A stretch of 64,000 nt of DNA. It comes from Clostridiales bacterium (GTDB lineage Bacteria > Bacillota > Clostridia > Christensenellales > Aristaeellaceae). A model generated the notes under the pieces. The model saw only the letters and a program-made list of their open reading frames with translations, was not told the DNA's origin and searched no databases. The DNA lies in NCBI GenBank assembly GCA_015056255.1, contig SVGP01000005.1, positions 62,001 to 126,000 of the forward strand, in the 5' to 3' direction. This document shows, in pieces, positions 10,260 through 16,954 of this stretch (the first letter of the stretch is position 1; every line of letters starts with the position of its first letter). Position numbers and translations under genes: made by a program.

Positions 10260-10383
10260 GCATTTTGTGATGTTTTTTGGATGTTTCTGTCTCAAAATGC
10301 CCATTTATTCCAGTATTTTCATGGAATTTATCCAATTTTCTTTAGTTCTGTAAATATTTTTTTGAAACAAATCATGTCTTCAA

Positions 10384-10408
10384 TTTGTTTCAGTTTTTTC
10401 GTTGGTTT
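10384..10408. repeat. 25-bp direct repeat, upstream copy
   Basis: Second copy of the block at 10176-10200, same orientation, 208 bases away and about 125 bases upstream of the -35 box. The half-site pattern is kept (GTTTCAG then GTTTAAG at 18-base spacing). Two near-identical blocks bracketing one promoter suggest a looping regulator or activator plus repressor sites. Confidence 0.6.
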
Positions 10409-10502
10409 AAGTTCTACGCCCGATATGCGCCTGTTTTATATCATTAAGTCAGCGCGGGCGTTCGGTGGCCGTCTCTGCAGCGTGGTTGAAAAGCCGCTAA
10501 AA

Positions 10503-10527
10503 AAATGCAGGCGATCATTGATCGCCC
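10503..10527 (-). terminator. Terminator formed by a REP-like palindrome
   Basis: On the minus strand a GGCGATCA/TGATCGCC hairpin is followed by TGCATTTTTTT, downstream of the anti-sigma-like gene. The same palindrome family recurs at 26641-26719, so this terminator appears to be recruited from an intergenic repeat. Confidence 0.6.
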
Positions 10528-10553
10528 GCTATATACAAGTATTCTATTTTTCC

Positions 10554-11465
10554 TTACTCCGCTTCCAGATTCAAAACTGCAAGCATTTCTTCCTTTAAAA
10601 CGCCCGCGCTTCCATGAAGGCTTACGGTAAATGCGCGCCCGTCGTCTGTCAATCGAATCAGCTCGATGAGCGTCGTCCCCTCTCCTCTTTCAAAAAGAAG
10701 CGCTCTTTCATAGCCTTCCATTGCAAGGGCTGTGTATTGGTCATCCTCATCCACATAAAACGTGCCGGTTCTGTTCACCACTTCTTCCAAGGACGGATAA
10801 ACAAATACGTGAACAGAAATGTACTTGTCCCCATCGCCTGCAAGGCGCATGCCGTAGCCGTCCCGCATTTCGTCCGTCGGAGGTGAAATTCGGTATTTCC
10901 GAAGCGTAATTTCGTCATAGGTTTCCTCGGAATACAGGTTTTTCTGTATCTTTTCCAAATCATAGACCAATTCCGCATCCAGAAGAGAATACCCTTCCGG
11001 GACAGACAGATTCAAATCGACAAAGCCCGAAATCGCCGACAAAAACGACGGCATGTCGTAATACCTGGATGTATACTGCCCGTATCGCCCGGAGCCATGA
11101 GTGTCCGTCGTCGCCTCCCAATATTCAAGATCCGGAACATAAATGAGCATATCATGCATTCTCTGAACCAGCGCCCTTCTGTCCTCCCCATCCGCCTCCG
11201 GCACCGGCTTTGGCGCGGGCGTAGGATTTGGAACCATGGAATCTTCATACGGCGTGAGATTTCCGTCCCAGTCAACCATGCCTTTAACAAGTCCTGCAGC
11301 CGCAAAACCCGTGGCCGCAATCGTGACGAGTACCGCCGCAATGAGAAGCGCAGGCCATTTCACTTTTCCGTTCATTTGTTTATCCTCCAGTTTCGAAAGC
11401 GTGTTTTCTATGGCAAGATGAAAGCCTTCGGGCGTGTCCACAAACGGATCGCGGATGTTTTTCAT
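10554..11465 (-). CDS. Membrane protein, probable anti-sigma factor
   Basis: The 303-residue product has a short cytoplasmic N-terminus (1-35), one membrane helix (about 37-58, WPALLIAAVLVTIAATGFAAAGL) and a large extracytoplasmic domain (60-303). Its start overlaps the stop of the ECF sigma gene by four bases (ATGA), the usual arrangement for a sigma/anti-sigma pair. The short N-terminal part would hold the sigma factor at the membrane and the outer domain would sense a signal. I do not recognise the outer domain, and there is no visible zinc-binding HxxxCxxC motif. The role therefore rests on gene order and topology. Confidence 0.65.
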   Translation of the reverse strand: MKNIRDPFVDTPEGFHLAIENTLSKLEDKQMNGKVKWPALLIAAVLVTIAATGFAAAGLVKGMVDWDGNLTPYEDSMVPNPTPAPKPVPEADGEDRRALVQRMHDMLIYVPDLEYWEATTDTHGSGRYGQYTSRYYDMPSFLSAISGFVDLNLSVPEGYSLLDAELVYDLEKIQKNLYSEETYDEITLRKYRISPPTDEMRDGYGMRLAGDGDKYISVHVFVYPSLEEVVNRTGTFYVDEDDQYTALAMEGYERALLFERGEGTTLIELIRLTDDGRAFTVSLHGSAGVLKEEMLAVLNLEAE

Positions 11466-11920
11466 ATCGCTCTCTCCTTTTCAAGCGTTTCCTTCAGCCT
11501 GTCGCGCGCCTTTTTCAGCCGCCACTTTACCGTGCCAACCGGGCTTTTCGTAATTTCGGCAATCTCCTTCACGCTGAAGCCCTCAATTGCATGAAGCGTA
11601 AGACACAGCCTTTCCTTTTCGGGAAGCGACAGAATCGCAGCCGCGACGCTGTTTTCTCCCTCCGGGATAAACGGTATTTTTTCATCAAGCGGCTGATCCG
11701 CCTTTTGCGGACGTCTTAAAATCGCCCTCGCCTCATTGATCAGAATCCGGATCAGCCAGGTTTTAAAATACCTGTCTTCACGCAGGCTTTCAATGTTTTT
11801 ATACGCCTTCAAAAGCGCCTCCTGCACAGCGTCCTGCGCATCCGCATCGTTCAGTCGCATGGCGCGGCAGACGCGATACAGCTTTCTTTCCATATCCCGA
11901 ACGCACTTTATGAAATCCAC
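11462..11920 (-). CDS. ECF-type RNA polymerase sigma factor
   Basis: I start this at a GTG (11920), giving 152 residues beginning DFIKCVRDMERKLYRVCRAM, the standard ECF N-terminus; a longer frame to 12022 adds sequence with no family resemblance. Region 2 is at about 5-70 (DAQDAVQEALLKAYKN, FKTWLIRILINEARA) and region 4 at 95-150 (LPEKERLCLTLHAIEGFSVKEIAEI, then SPVGTVKWRLKKARDRLKE, the helix-turn-helix contacting the -35 element). A GGGAG lies 13 bases upstream, rather far, and a GTG six codons earlier is an alternative. It is paired with the membrane protein downstream. Confidence 0.85.
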   Translation of the reverse strand: MDFIKCVRDMERKLYRVCRAMRLNDADAQDAVQEALLKAYKNIESLREDRYFKTWLIRILINEARAILRRPQKADQPLDEKIPFIPEGENSVAAAILSLPEKERLCLTLHAIEGFSVKEIAEITKSPVGTVKWRLKKARDRLKETLEKERAI

Positions 11921-11944
11921 TTTGTTCGTTTGTCTCACTCCCTT

Positions 11945-11956
11945 TGTACCGGTACA
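11945..11956. promoter_or_regulatory. Perfect 12-bp palindrome TGTACCGGTACA
   Basis: This fully self-complementary 12-mer lies 25 bases upstream of the sigma factor start, between it and the possible ECF promoter. Its position in the leader would suit a repressor site. No matching regulator is visible in the window. Confidence 0.4.
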
Positions 11957-11960
11957 TCTG

Positions 11961-11989
11961 TTAGATGAAGAAAAGGCTGAAAAGGTTGG
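11961..11989 (-). promoter_or_regulatory. Possible autoregulated ECF promoter
   Basis: On the minus strand CCAACCT (11989-11983) is followed 15 bases later by CATCTAA (11967-11961). An AACC-type -35 with a short C-rich -10 is the usual form of ECF promoters, which commonly lie upstream of their own sigma gene. There is no good sigma-A promoter here. Confidence 0.4.
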
Positions 11990-12022
11990 CGCATTTGAAA
12001 ACTTTTTCTTCCGCCTGCGCAT

Positions 12023-12051
12023 TTGACACAGGCGCGCGCATTGATTATAAT
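12023..12051 (+). promoter_or_regulatory. Consensus sigma-A promoter of the lipoprotein gene
   Basis: TTGACA (12023-12028) and TATAAT (12046-12051) with a 17-base spacer form a perfect consensus. It reads rightward, divergent from the ECF sigma gene, with a leader of about 25 bases before the ATG at 12085. Confidence 0.85.
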
Positions 12052-12084
12052 AGGATCAAACACCGAATGGATAAGGAGACATGT

Positions 12085-12483
12085 ATGAAACCGATCAAAA
12101 GAATCATCGCCCTTTTGCTGCTTGCGCTCATGGCGCTGTCTTTTTCCGCCTGTAAAAATCAGAAGGAACAATCCATCATCGGCCAGTGGAGCGTAAACGA
12201 AGAGGGCGTTTTGCAGATGACAGGGCTCAGCAAGGAAGAATACGAGCAGTACAAACAGAAGGGGCTGACCCAGACCGTCATTATGGACTTTAACAATGAA
12301 GGCATCGTAGCCATCACCATGTCCGTCGCAGGCCAATACGTAAAGGATTTTCTGCCCTATGAAGTCAAAGACGGCAAAGTCATCATCGACAGCGACCCCA
12401 TCGACTACACGATCAAGGGCAACGAGATGATCATGACGCAGGACGATCTTAAGCTGACGCTTACGAGGGTTGAAGAAGATTAG
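12085..12483 (+). CDS. Small lipoprotein of unknown function
   Basis: The 132-residue product starts at the ATG at 12085, preceded by AAGGAG. A lipoprotein signal peptide (KPIKRIIALLLLALMALSFSAC) ends in a lipobox with Cys23 as the lipidated residue. The rest is short, with IIGQWSVNEEGVLQM near the start and alternating beta-like stretches (GIVAITMSVAGQYVKDFLPYEVKDGKVIIDSDPIDYTIKGNEMIM). This is the pattern of small lipocalin-like clostridial lipoproteins with a GxW near the lipid anchor. It has a consensus promoter and stands alone. The function is unknown. Confidence 0.75.
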   Translation: MKPIKRIIALLLLALMALSFSACKNQKEQSIIGQWSVNEEGVLQMTGLSKEEYEQYKQKGLTQTVIMDFNNEGIVAITMSVAGQYVKDFLPYEVKDGKVIIDSDPIDYTIKGNEMIMTQDDLKLTLTRVEED

Positions 12484-12561
12484 CCTGATGATGCAACGAA
12501 ACCCGCGCTATCCCGCTGAATCTGTCCCGCGCAACTGCGCAGGATGAAGGAGAGATGGATC

Positions 12562-13446
12562 ATGAAAAATTTAAAGGGGATTTACACCGCGCTGCTCACG
12601 CCGTTTCACGAAGACGGCTCCATTAATGAAAAGGAGCTTGCGCGTCTGGTGCGCCATAATCTGAATCTGGGCGCAGACGGCTTTTATGTTTGCGGAAGCA
12701 CGGCGGAAGCCCTGATGCTGAACGTAGAAGAGCGAAAGCGCATCATGAATATCGTAAAGGAAAACGCGGAAAACGCCAACCTGATTGCGCATATCGGCGC
12801 CATCAGCGAGCGCGACGCGCACCTGCTCGCCGCCTATGCCAGAGAGCTTGAATATGATCTCATTTCCTCCGTAGCTCCGTTTTACTATAAATTCAGCTTT
12901 CCTGAGGTTCGCGATTATTATTTCCGTCTGGCGGACAGAAGCGGCATGAAGATGCTGGTGTACCACATTCCGCTGTACTCCGGCGTGGGCATGGGCTTTG
13001 ACGAAATGGCTTCATTTTTAAACGACGACCGTTTTGCAGGCATCAAGTACACCTCCAACGACTTTTTTACCATGGAGCGCGCAAAGGCTGCGTTCCCGGA
13101 CAAGCTGATTTTAAACGGTTATGACGAGATGATCCTTTCAGGCCTTGCCATGGGCGCAGACGGCGGCATCGGAAGCACCTACAACTTCATGGCGGATAAA
13201 TTTGTTCTGATCCGAAAGCTCTTTCATGAAGGCAAAGTGGAAGAAGCCCGAAAGGTTCAGAACGAAGCCAACCGCATCATCGCCGTTTTGATCAGAATCG
13301 GCGTCATGCAGGCCGAAAAGGAAATCATGAACCAGCTGGGCTTTGATTTTGGCAGCTGTCTCCCCCCGTTTTCAAAGATCACGGAAGAAGGCAAGGAGCT
13401 TTTGAAAAAGGAAGTTCTGCCGTACATTCAAAAAGCAAGGGTATAA
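12562..13446 (+). CDS. nanA: N-acetylneuraminate lyase (DHDPS/NanA family aldolase)
   Basis: The 294-residue cytoplasmic class I aldolase cleaves sialic acid to N-acetylmannosamine and pyruvate. Numbered from the ATG at 12562 (AAGGAGA at 8-base spacing), the carboxylate-binding GST is at 45-47, the catalytic tyrosine is Tyr134 (YHIPLYSG) and the Schiff-base lysine is Lys162 (GIKYTSNDFF). NGYDEMILSGLAMGADGGIGSTYN at about 191-214 is typical of NanA rather than DapA. The usual GSTGE reads GSTAE here, a small departure. It faces an operon with a BNR/sialidase-like protein. NanE and NanK, needed to finish the pathway, are not in the window. Confidence 0.88.
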   Translation: MKNLKGIYTALLTPFHEDGSINEKELARLVRHNLNLGADGFYVCGSTAEALMLNVEERKRIMNIVKENAENANLIAHIGAISERDAHLLAAYARELEYDLISSVAPFYYKFSFPEVRDYYFRLADRSGMKMLVYHIPLYSGVGMGFDEMASFLNDDRFAGIKYTSNDFFTMERAKAAFPDKLILNGYDEMILSGLAMGADGGIGSTYNFMADKFVLIRKLFHEGKVEEARKVQNEANRIIAVLIRIGVMQAEKEIMNQLGFDFGSCLPPFSKITEEGKELLKKEVLPYIQKARV

Positions 13447-13474
13447 AATCGATTCGTCCCTTGCACCGAATATA

Positions 13475-13526
13475 AGCCGCCTCCTGCAAAGGGAAGTTCG
13501 TTTTCCCCCGCAGGAGGCGGCTTTTT
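13475..13526. terminator. Bidirectional terminator between nanA and the sialidase-like gene
   Basis: A 13-bp GC-rich stem (AGCCGCCTCCTGC paired with GCAGGAGGCGGCT) is followed by TTTTT. It serves nanA and could also stop transcription from the convergent operon. Confidence 0.85.
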
Positions 13527-13570
13527 ATGCGTATTCTGACGTCGGAATGTGCCTTATTTTTTTACGTATG

Positions 13571-14803
13571 TCAGTCAAATTCCTTCAGATTCAGTCTCAC
13601 GCACAGGATGTACGGCTGATTTTTGCCGTTCTCCCACGGCACCCAATGGCCGTAGGTGATGGCGACGATGGTGCCGTCGGGCAGAACATGCAGACCCGGA
13701 TAGCCGCAGTCGCCGTCGGAATGGGTTGGATGGTTATCCTTTAAGCGGAAGTGATACTGGCCCTCGGTACCGTTTACAAGATCCTCTTCCGTTCCGACCC
13801 ACATGACCCAGTCGCCGTGGGTTTTCGTTTCAAAGCCGCAGTCGCGGAAGGTGCAGGCGATTCGACCGTCCGGCAGGCGGCGAAGGGTGTGACGGTCGCC
13901 GGTCAGAACGTCCGGAAGCTCGCGGGGTTTGGTCCAGGTTTCGCCGTCGTCGTCCGAGAACATGATGCAGGAGCGCATCACGCGGGCGTTTTCTCGAAGA
14001 AGCACCGCGATTCTGCCGTCGGACAAACGGATCATGCCCGGCTCGCACAGGTGCGCCTTTTCGTGGCGCGCAATAGTCACCGGCTGGCTCCAGGTGAGGC
14101 CGCCGTCTTTTGAAATGATCTTGTTTACATGGAAGCATTTTCCACAGTCTACGCCGCCGAAGGAGCAGGTGTGGATGATTTCGCCGTTTTCTTCGGGCAC
14201 CGATCTGTCTCCGTCCAAAAACGCGTTTTCGTGGATTTCCCATTCGCCTTCGGGATTGCGCCACTCTTTTCTTCTGACGTACTTGACCTTTCCGTCCTTG
14301 GTATATTTAAAGAAAGTATATTTTTCGCTGAAATCGCCGCCGTAGAAGGTGTTGATTTCGTCGTGGAACATGGCCATGTATTTGCCGGGCGCGTTTAAAG
14401 CGATCATGTCGCCCATGGCTACGATTCCGCCGTAATCGCCGATCGGAGTTAGCTCCGTCCAGGTATAGCCATCGTCTTCGCTTACAGACATACGGATCGG
14501 GAAAAGGCCCGAGAACATGACGAGGCGCTTTTTGCCTTCCTTATCATAGGTTCTGAAAACCGTGGGCACTTCCATGCTGGTAACGAAGCTTTCGGGCAGC
14601 GGCAGTCTGTCCGTCCAGGTAAGGCCGCCGTCGTAGCTCATTTTTTCAACAATGCTGCCCCTTCCGTGTCCCTTCGGGTACATGGCGACGATGGTTTTGT
14701 TGTCCTCCAGAAGCACGCTGGACACGTGGCCCAGATACTGGCCCTCTTCCTTGTCCACGATGATCTGGCGGTGGGTGTCGTTATTCAAATCGATAAACCG
14801 CAT
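13571..14803 (-). CDS. Cytoplasmic BNR-repeat (sialidase-like) protein
   Basis: The 410-residue protein carries four Asp-boxes, at 56-63 (SYDGGLTW), 108-115 (SEDDGYTW), 231-238 (SKDGGLTW) and 283-290 (SDDDGETW), so it is a sialidase-fold propeller. Arginines followed by short strands (RLSDGRIAVLLREN, RRLPDGRIACTFRDCG) are spaced as in GH33-type enzymes. There is no signal peptide, so any substrate must be imported. The start has GGAGGG six bases upstream and lies 15 bases after the esterase stop, in an operon with a TrmH-type methyltransferase. The convergent neighbour is N-acetylneuraminate lyase, which favours sialoside cleavage. The BNR family also holds non-sialidase exo-hydrolases. Confidence 0.8.
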   Translation of the reverse strand: MRFIDLNNDTHRQIIVDKEEGQYLGHVSSVLLEDNKTIVAMYPKGHGRGSIVEKMSYDGGLTWTDRLPLPESFVTSMEVPTVFRTYDKEGKKRLVMFSGLFPIRMSVSEDDGYTWTELTPIGDYGGIVAMGDMIALNAPGKYMAMFHDEINTFYGGDFSEKYTFFKYTKDGKVKYVRRKEWRNPEGEWEIHENAFLDGDRSVPEENGEIIHTCSFGGVDCGKCFHVNKIISKDGGLTWSQPVTIARHEKAHLCEPGMIRLSDGRIAVLLRENARVMRSCIMFSDDDGETWTKPRELPDVLTGDRHTLRRLPDGRIACTFRDCGFETKTHGDWVMWVGTEEDLVNGTEGQYHFRLKDNHPTHSDGDCGYPGLHVLPDGTIVAITYGHWVPWENGKNQPYILCVRLNLKEFD

Positions 14804-14818
14804 TTGATTCCCTCCATT

Positions 14819-15568
14819 TTATGAAAGTATGCGTTCAATGAATTCCAAAATCAGTTTTCCAAATACGCTTTCGCCCGCTTCGTCCACCTTGTAGTCGTAC
14901 GCGCAATGCTTTCCGTGCATAACGGTCAGGAAAATTCTCTTTTCGTCATAGCGGAAATGCTTAAGCGTTGACAAAACGAGCATCGTCTGCTCATACCGGT
15001 TTTCCATGTCGTCGTCCGACACGATGAACATCTGCGGGGCGCATTCGTTTCCATTCGCCCCTATATGATAAAGCGGCGCAAATTCGTCCACAATCAGGCG
15101 GCGCGAGTCGACGTTTCGTTCCCGCAAAACATTAAAATGCGTGGTCGGCTGGCCCGCGTCGTGCACATAGCCCGAAAGCGCGGCGCAATCAATTCCGCGG
15201 GAAGCGAGGTATTTTTTGTCATAGCACAGCATCATCGAAAGATAGCCGCCGGCAGAGCTTCCGCCGACAAAAATTTTATCCGTGCCCGCGTAAAGGGGCA
15301 TGCGGCTTACCGCCCATTTGACTGCGTCCGCCGCGTCCTCGATAAAGTCCGGGCAATGCGCAGTGGGATACATTCTGTAATTCACGTCCACTACGGCAAT
15401 GCCGCGGTCGGTCAGAAACTTGTTGTACGGCGCGTTTTTATCCTTGCTGCCTGCCTCGAGTCCGCCGCCGTGAAAATAAACAAACGCCGCCTTCGCCCTG
15501 CCGTCGGGAAGATTTACATCCAGCTTCTGACCGAATGCGTTATACACGATGTTTTCAATCGTCTTCAT
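14819..15568 (-). CDS. Alpha/beta hydrolase, HSL-type esterase
   Basis: The 249-residue cytoplasmic hydrolase has the HGGG oxyanion motif at 33-36 and a GSSAG nucleophile elbow at 103-107 with Ser105. Candidate Asp and His of the triad are in VSDDDMENR (about 185-193) and MHGKHCAYDY (about 218-227). The family deacylates small esters. Between a methyltransferase and a sialidase-like gene, removal of O-acetyl groups from sialic acids or other sugars is a sensible guess but is not shown by the sequence. Its start overlaps the methyltransferase stop by 14 bases and the sialidase-like gene follows after 15 bases. Confidence 0.82.
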   Translation of the reverse strand: MKTIENIVYNAFGQKLDVNLPDGRAKAAFVYFHGGGLEAGSKDKNAPYNKFLTDRGIAVVDVNYRMYPTAHCPDFIEDAADAVKWAVSRMPLYAGTDKIFVGGSSAGGYLSMMLCYDKKYLASRGIDCAALSGYVHDAGQPTTHFNVLRERNVDSRRLIVDEFAPLYHIGANGNECAPQMFIVSDDDMENRYEQTMLVLSTLKHFRYDEKRIFLTVMHGKHCAYDYKVDEAGESVFGKLILEFIERILS

Positions 15569-16388
15569 TCATTTGTCTCCTTTGGCGGTTGATTTCATAA
15601 AAGCAAACTGTGGCAGCGCAGCCGGCATTTAAAGACGATGCCGCGCCAAAAATTGGGATTTTGACCAGCTCGTCGCACTTTTCCTTCCATGCCTTTGAAA
15701 GACCGAAGGTTTCGTTTCCGATGACAAGCGCGACGGGGCCGGTCAGGTCGATTTCGCTGATATCCTTTTCGCCCTTCGCGCTGGTTCCGACGATCAGGGG
15801 CCTTGAGGGGAGGCTTTTGAGCCACTTTGTCGCCGTCTCTGCGCTTTCAAGGTTGGCAAAGGGCAGTGCAAAGCATGCGCCGACACTTCCTCTGATGGTC
15901 TGGGTATCGTAAAAATCCGCCGCGTGGCCCGTTACAATCGCGCCGGTCGCTTTGAATGCGTCCGCAGAACGCAAGAACGTGCCCAGATTTCCGGGAGAAG
16001 CAGGCCGATCGAAGACCGCGAAAAACGGAGCAGCCTCCTTTTCAGCCTTTTCCGCCATTTTCTCAAGCCCGTCAAAACGCATTTTGACAAGCGCAATGAT
16101 TTCGCACGGGTTTTCGCGGTCGGAAAGCTCCTTTAAAAGCGATTCATCCATCCTGTGAAGCACATCGGGCTGCGCCTTATGAATCATGTCCTCCGCCCAG
16201 CCGGACAGGCGTTTTCCGTCGGCCACGCACATGGAATAAAACTCGTATCCATGGCGGATCGCCTGCTCCACGGGCTGAACGCCCTCCAAAAAAGCAAGCG
16301 CCTGCTTGGAGCGCTTTTCGCGGTTGCGCTTTAAAGTTTCGTATCTTTGAAATTCCGCATTTTTGGAATATATGTTTTGAACTTTCAT
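15555..16388 (-). CDS. TrmH/SpoU-type RNA 2'-O-methyltransferase
   Basis: The 277-residue protein has the SPOUT knot motifs: motif 1 around 130-145 (FAVFDRPASPGNLGTFLRSADA), motif 2 (VALVIGNETFGLS, about 205-217) and motif 3 (IPIFGAASSLNAGCAATVCFYE, about 233-254). The N-terminal part resembles the substrate-binding domain of rRNA methylases. It would use S-adenosylmethionine to methylate a ribose in 23S rRNA or tRNA. I start it at the ATG at 16388; an upstream extension to 16451 runs through the promoter and has no family similarity. It is first of a three-gene operon with the esterase and sialidase-like genes, and its housekeeping role contrasts with theirs. Confidence 0.85.
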   Translation of the reverse strand: MKVQNIYSKNAEFQRYETLKRNREKRSKQALAFLEGVQPVEQAIRHGYEFYSMCVADGKRLSGWAEDMIHKAQPDVLHRMDESLLKELSDRENPCEIIALVKMRFDGLEKMAEKAEKEAAPFFAVFDRPASPGNLGTFLRSADAFKATGAIVTGHAADFYDTQTIRGSVGACFALPFANLESAETATKWLKSLPSRPLIVGTSAKGEKDISEIDLTGPVALVIGNETFGLSKAWKEKCDELVKIPIFGAASSLNAGCAATVCFYEINRQRRQMNEDD

Positions 16389-16422
16389 CTTTTTACGCCC
16401 TTTATGTGTTATGCTTGCATTT

Positions 16423-16451
16423 ATTATCTGAAATTTCCGCTTTTCTGTCAA
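16423..16451 (-). promoter_or_regulatory. Sigma-A promoter of the methyltransferase-esterase-sialidase operon
   Basis: On the minus strand TTGACA (16451-16446) and GATAAT (16428-16423) are 17 bases apart. The leader is about 30 bases. Another promoter starts on the opposite strand 20 bases away. Confidence 0.65.
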
Positions 16452-16468
16452 TACAGTTTGGGCGCATC

Positions 16469-16497
16469 TTGCTTTTTTTTGTAAAGTAATTTATGAT
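16469..16497 (+). promoter_or_regulatory. Sigma-A promoter of the small membrane protein/ceramidase unit
   Basis: TTGCTT (16469-16474) and TATGAT (16492-16497) have a 17-base spacer, about 30 bases before the ATG at 16532. Confidence 0.5.
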
Positions 16498-16531
16498 ATA
16501 CATAAAAGTACTGTATGAAGGTGAATGTCAG

Positions 16532-16942
16532 ATGAAAAAGCATATGTCTCTGATCACTTCCGCACTGATTGGCGGCGTATACGGCGCTGTCAGTGTGTTT
16601 CTATCAAGGATATTTATAAAGAATCTCGGCGGCATCGCCGGATGGGGCATGAAGCTTTTTAAAGCGAACGGAGAAATTACCGCGCAGGTAACCGGCGCGC
16701 TGGGTCAGCTGAAGGACGCGTCCATCGTTTCTCCTTATCTTGTATTCATCCTCGTTTTTGCCTGCCTTTTCTTTCTCATCTTCCGCCGGATGAAAAAAGC
16801 GCGAAAAATCGTCATAAACATAACCGCGTGGGTGCTTCTTCTGCTTCCTTCTCTGATCCTCGCTTCGCTTTTTTCGGTTGTTAACGACATTCTGTTTTTG
16901 GATGTTGTAAAGATGCTTGTTTCCATTGTTTTGAATCTCTGA
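16532..16942 (+). CDS. Small membrane protein of unknown family
   Basis: The 136-residue product starts at the ATG at 16532 with a GAAGGTGA site upstream. Hydrophobic stretches are at about 7-27, 62-84 and 92-132 (ITAWVLLLLPSLILASLF and DVVKMLVSIVLNL), so three or four membrane segments are likely. The N-terminal helix is glycine-rich (SALIGGVYGAVS). I do not recognise the family. It ends 12 bases before the ceramidase-like gene and probably shares its transcript. Confidence 0.6.
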   Translation: MKKHMSLITSALIGGVYGAVSVFLSRIFIKNLGGIAGWGMKLFKANGEITAQVTGALGQLKDASIVSPYLVFILVFACLFFLIFRRMKKARKIVINITAWVLLLLPSLILASLFSVVNDILFLDVVKMLVSIVLNL

Positions 16943-16954
16943 GGAGGCGTAAAT

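Noticed and set aside
12484-12561. Possible riboswitch in the leader of nanA
   Set aside because: The 78-base stretch has some GC-rich self-complementarity but no recognisable aptamer core or terminator/antiterminator pair.
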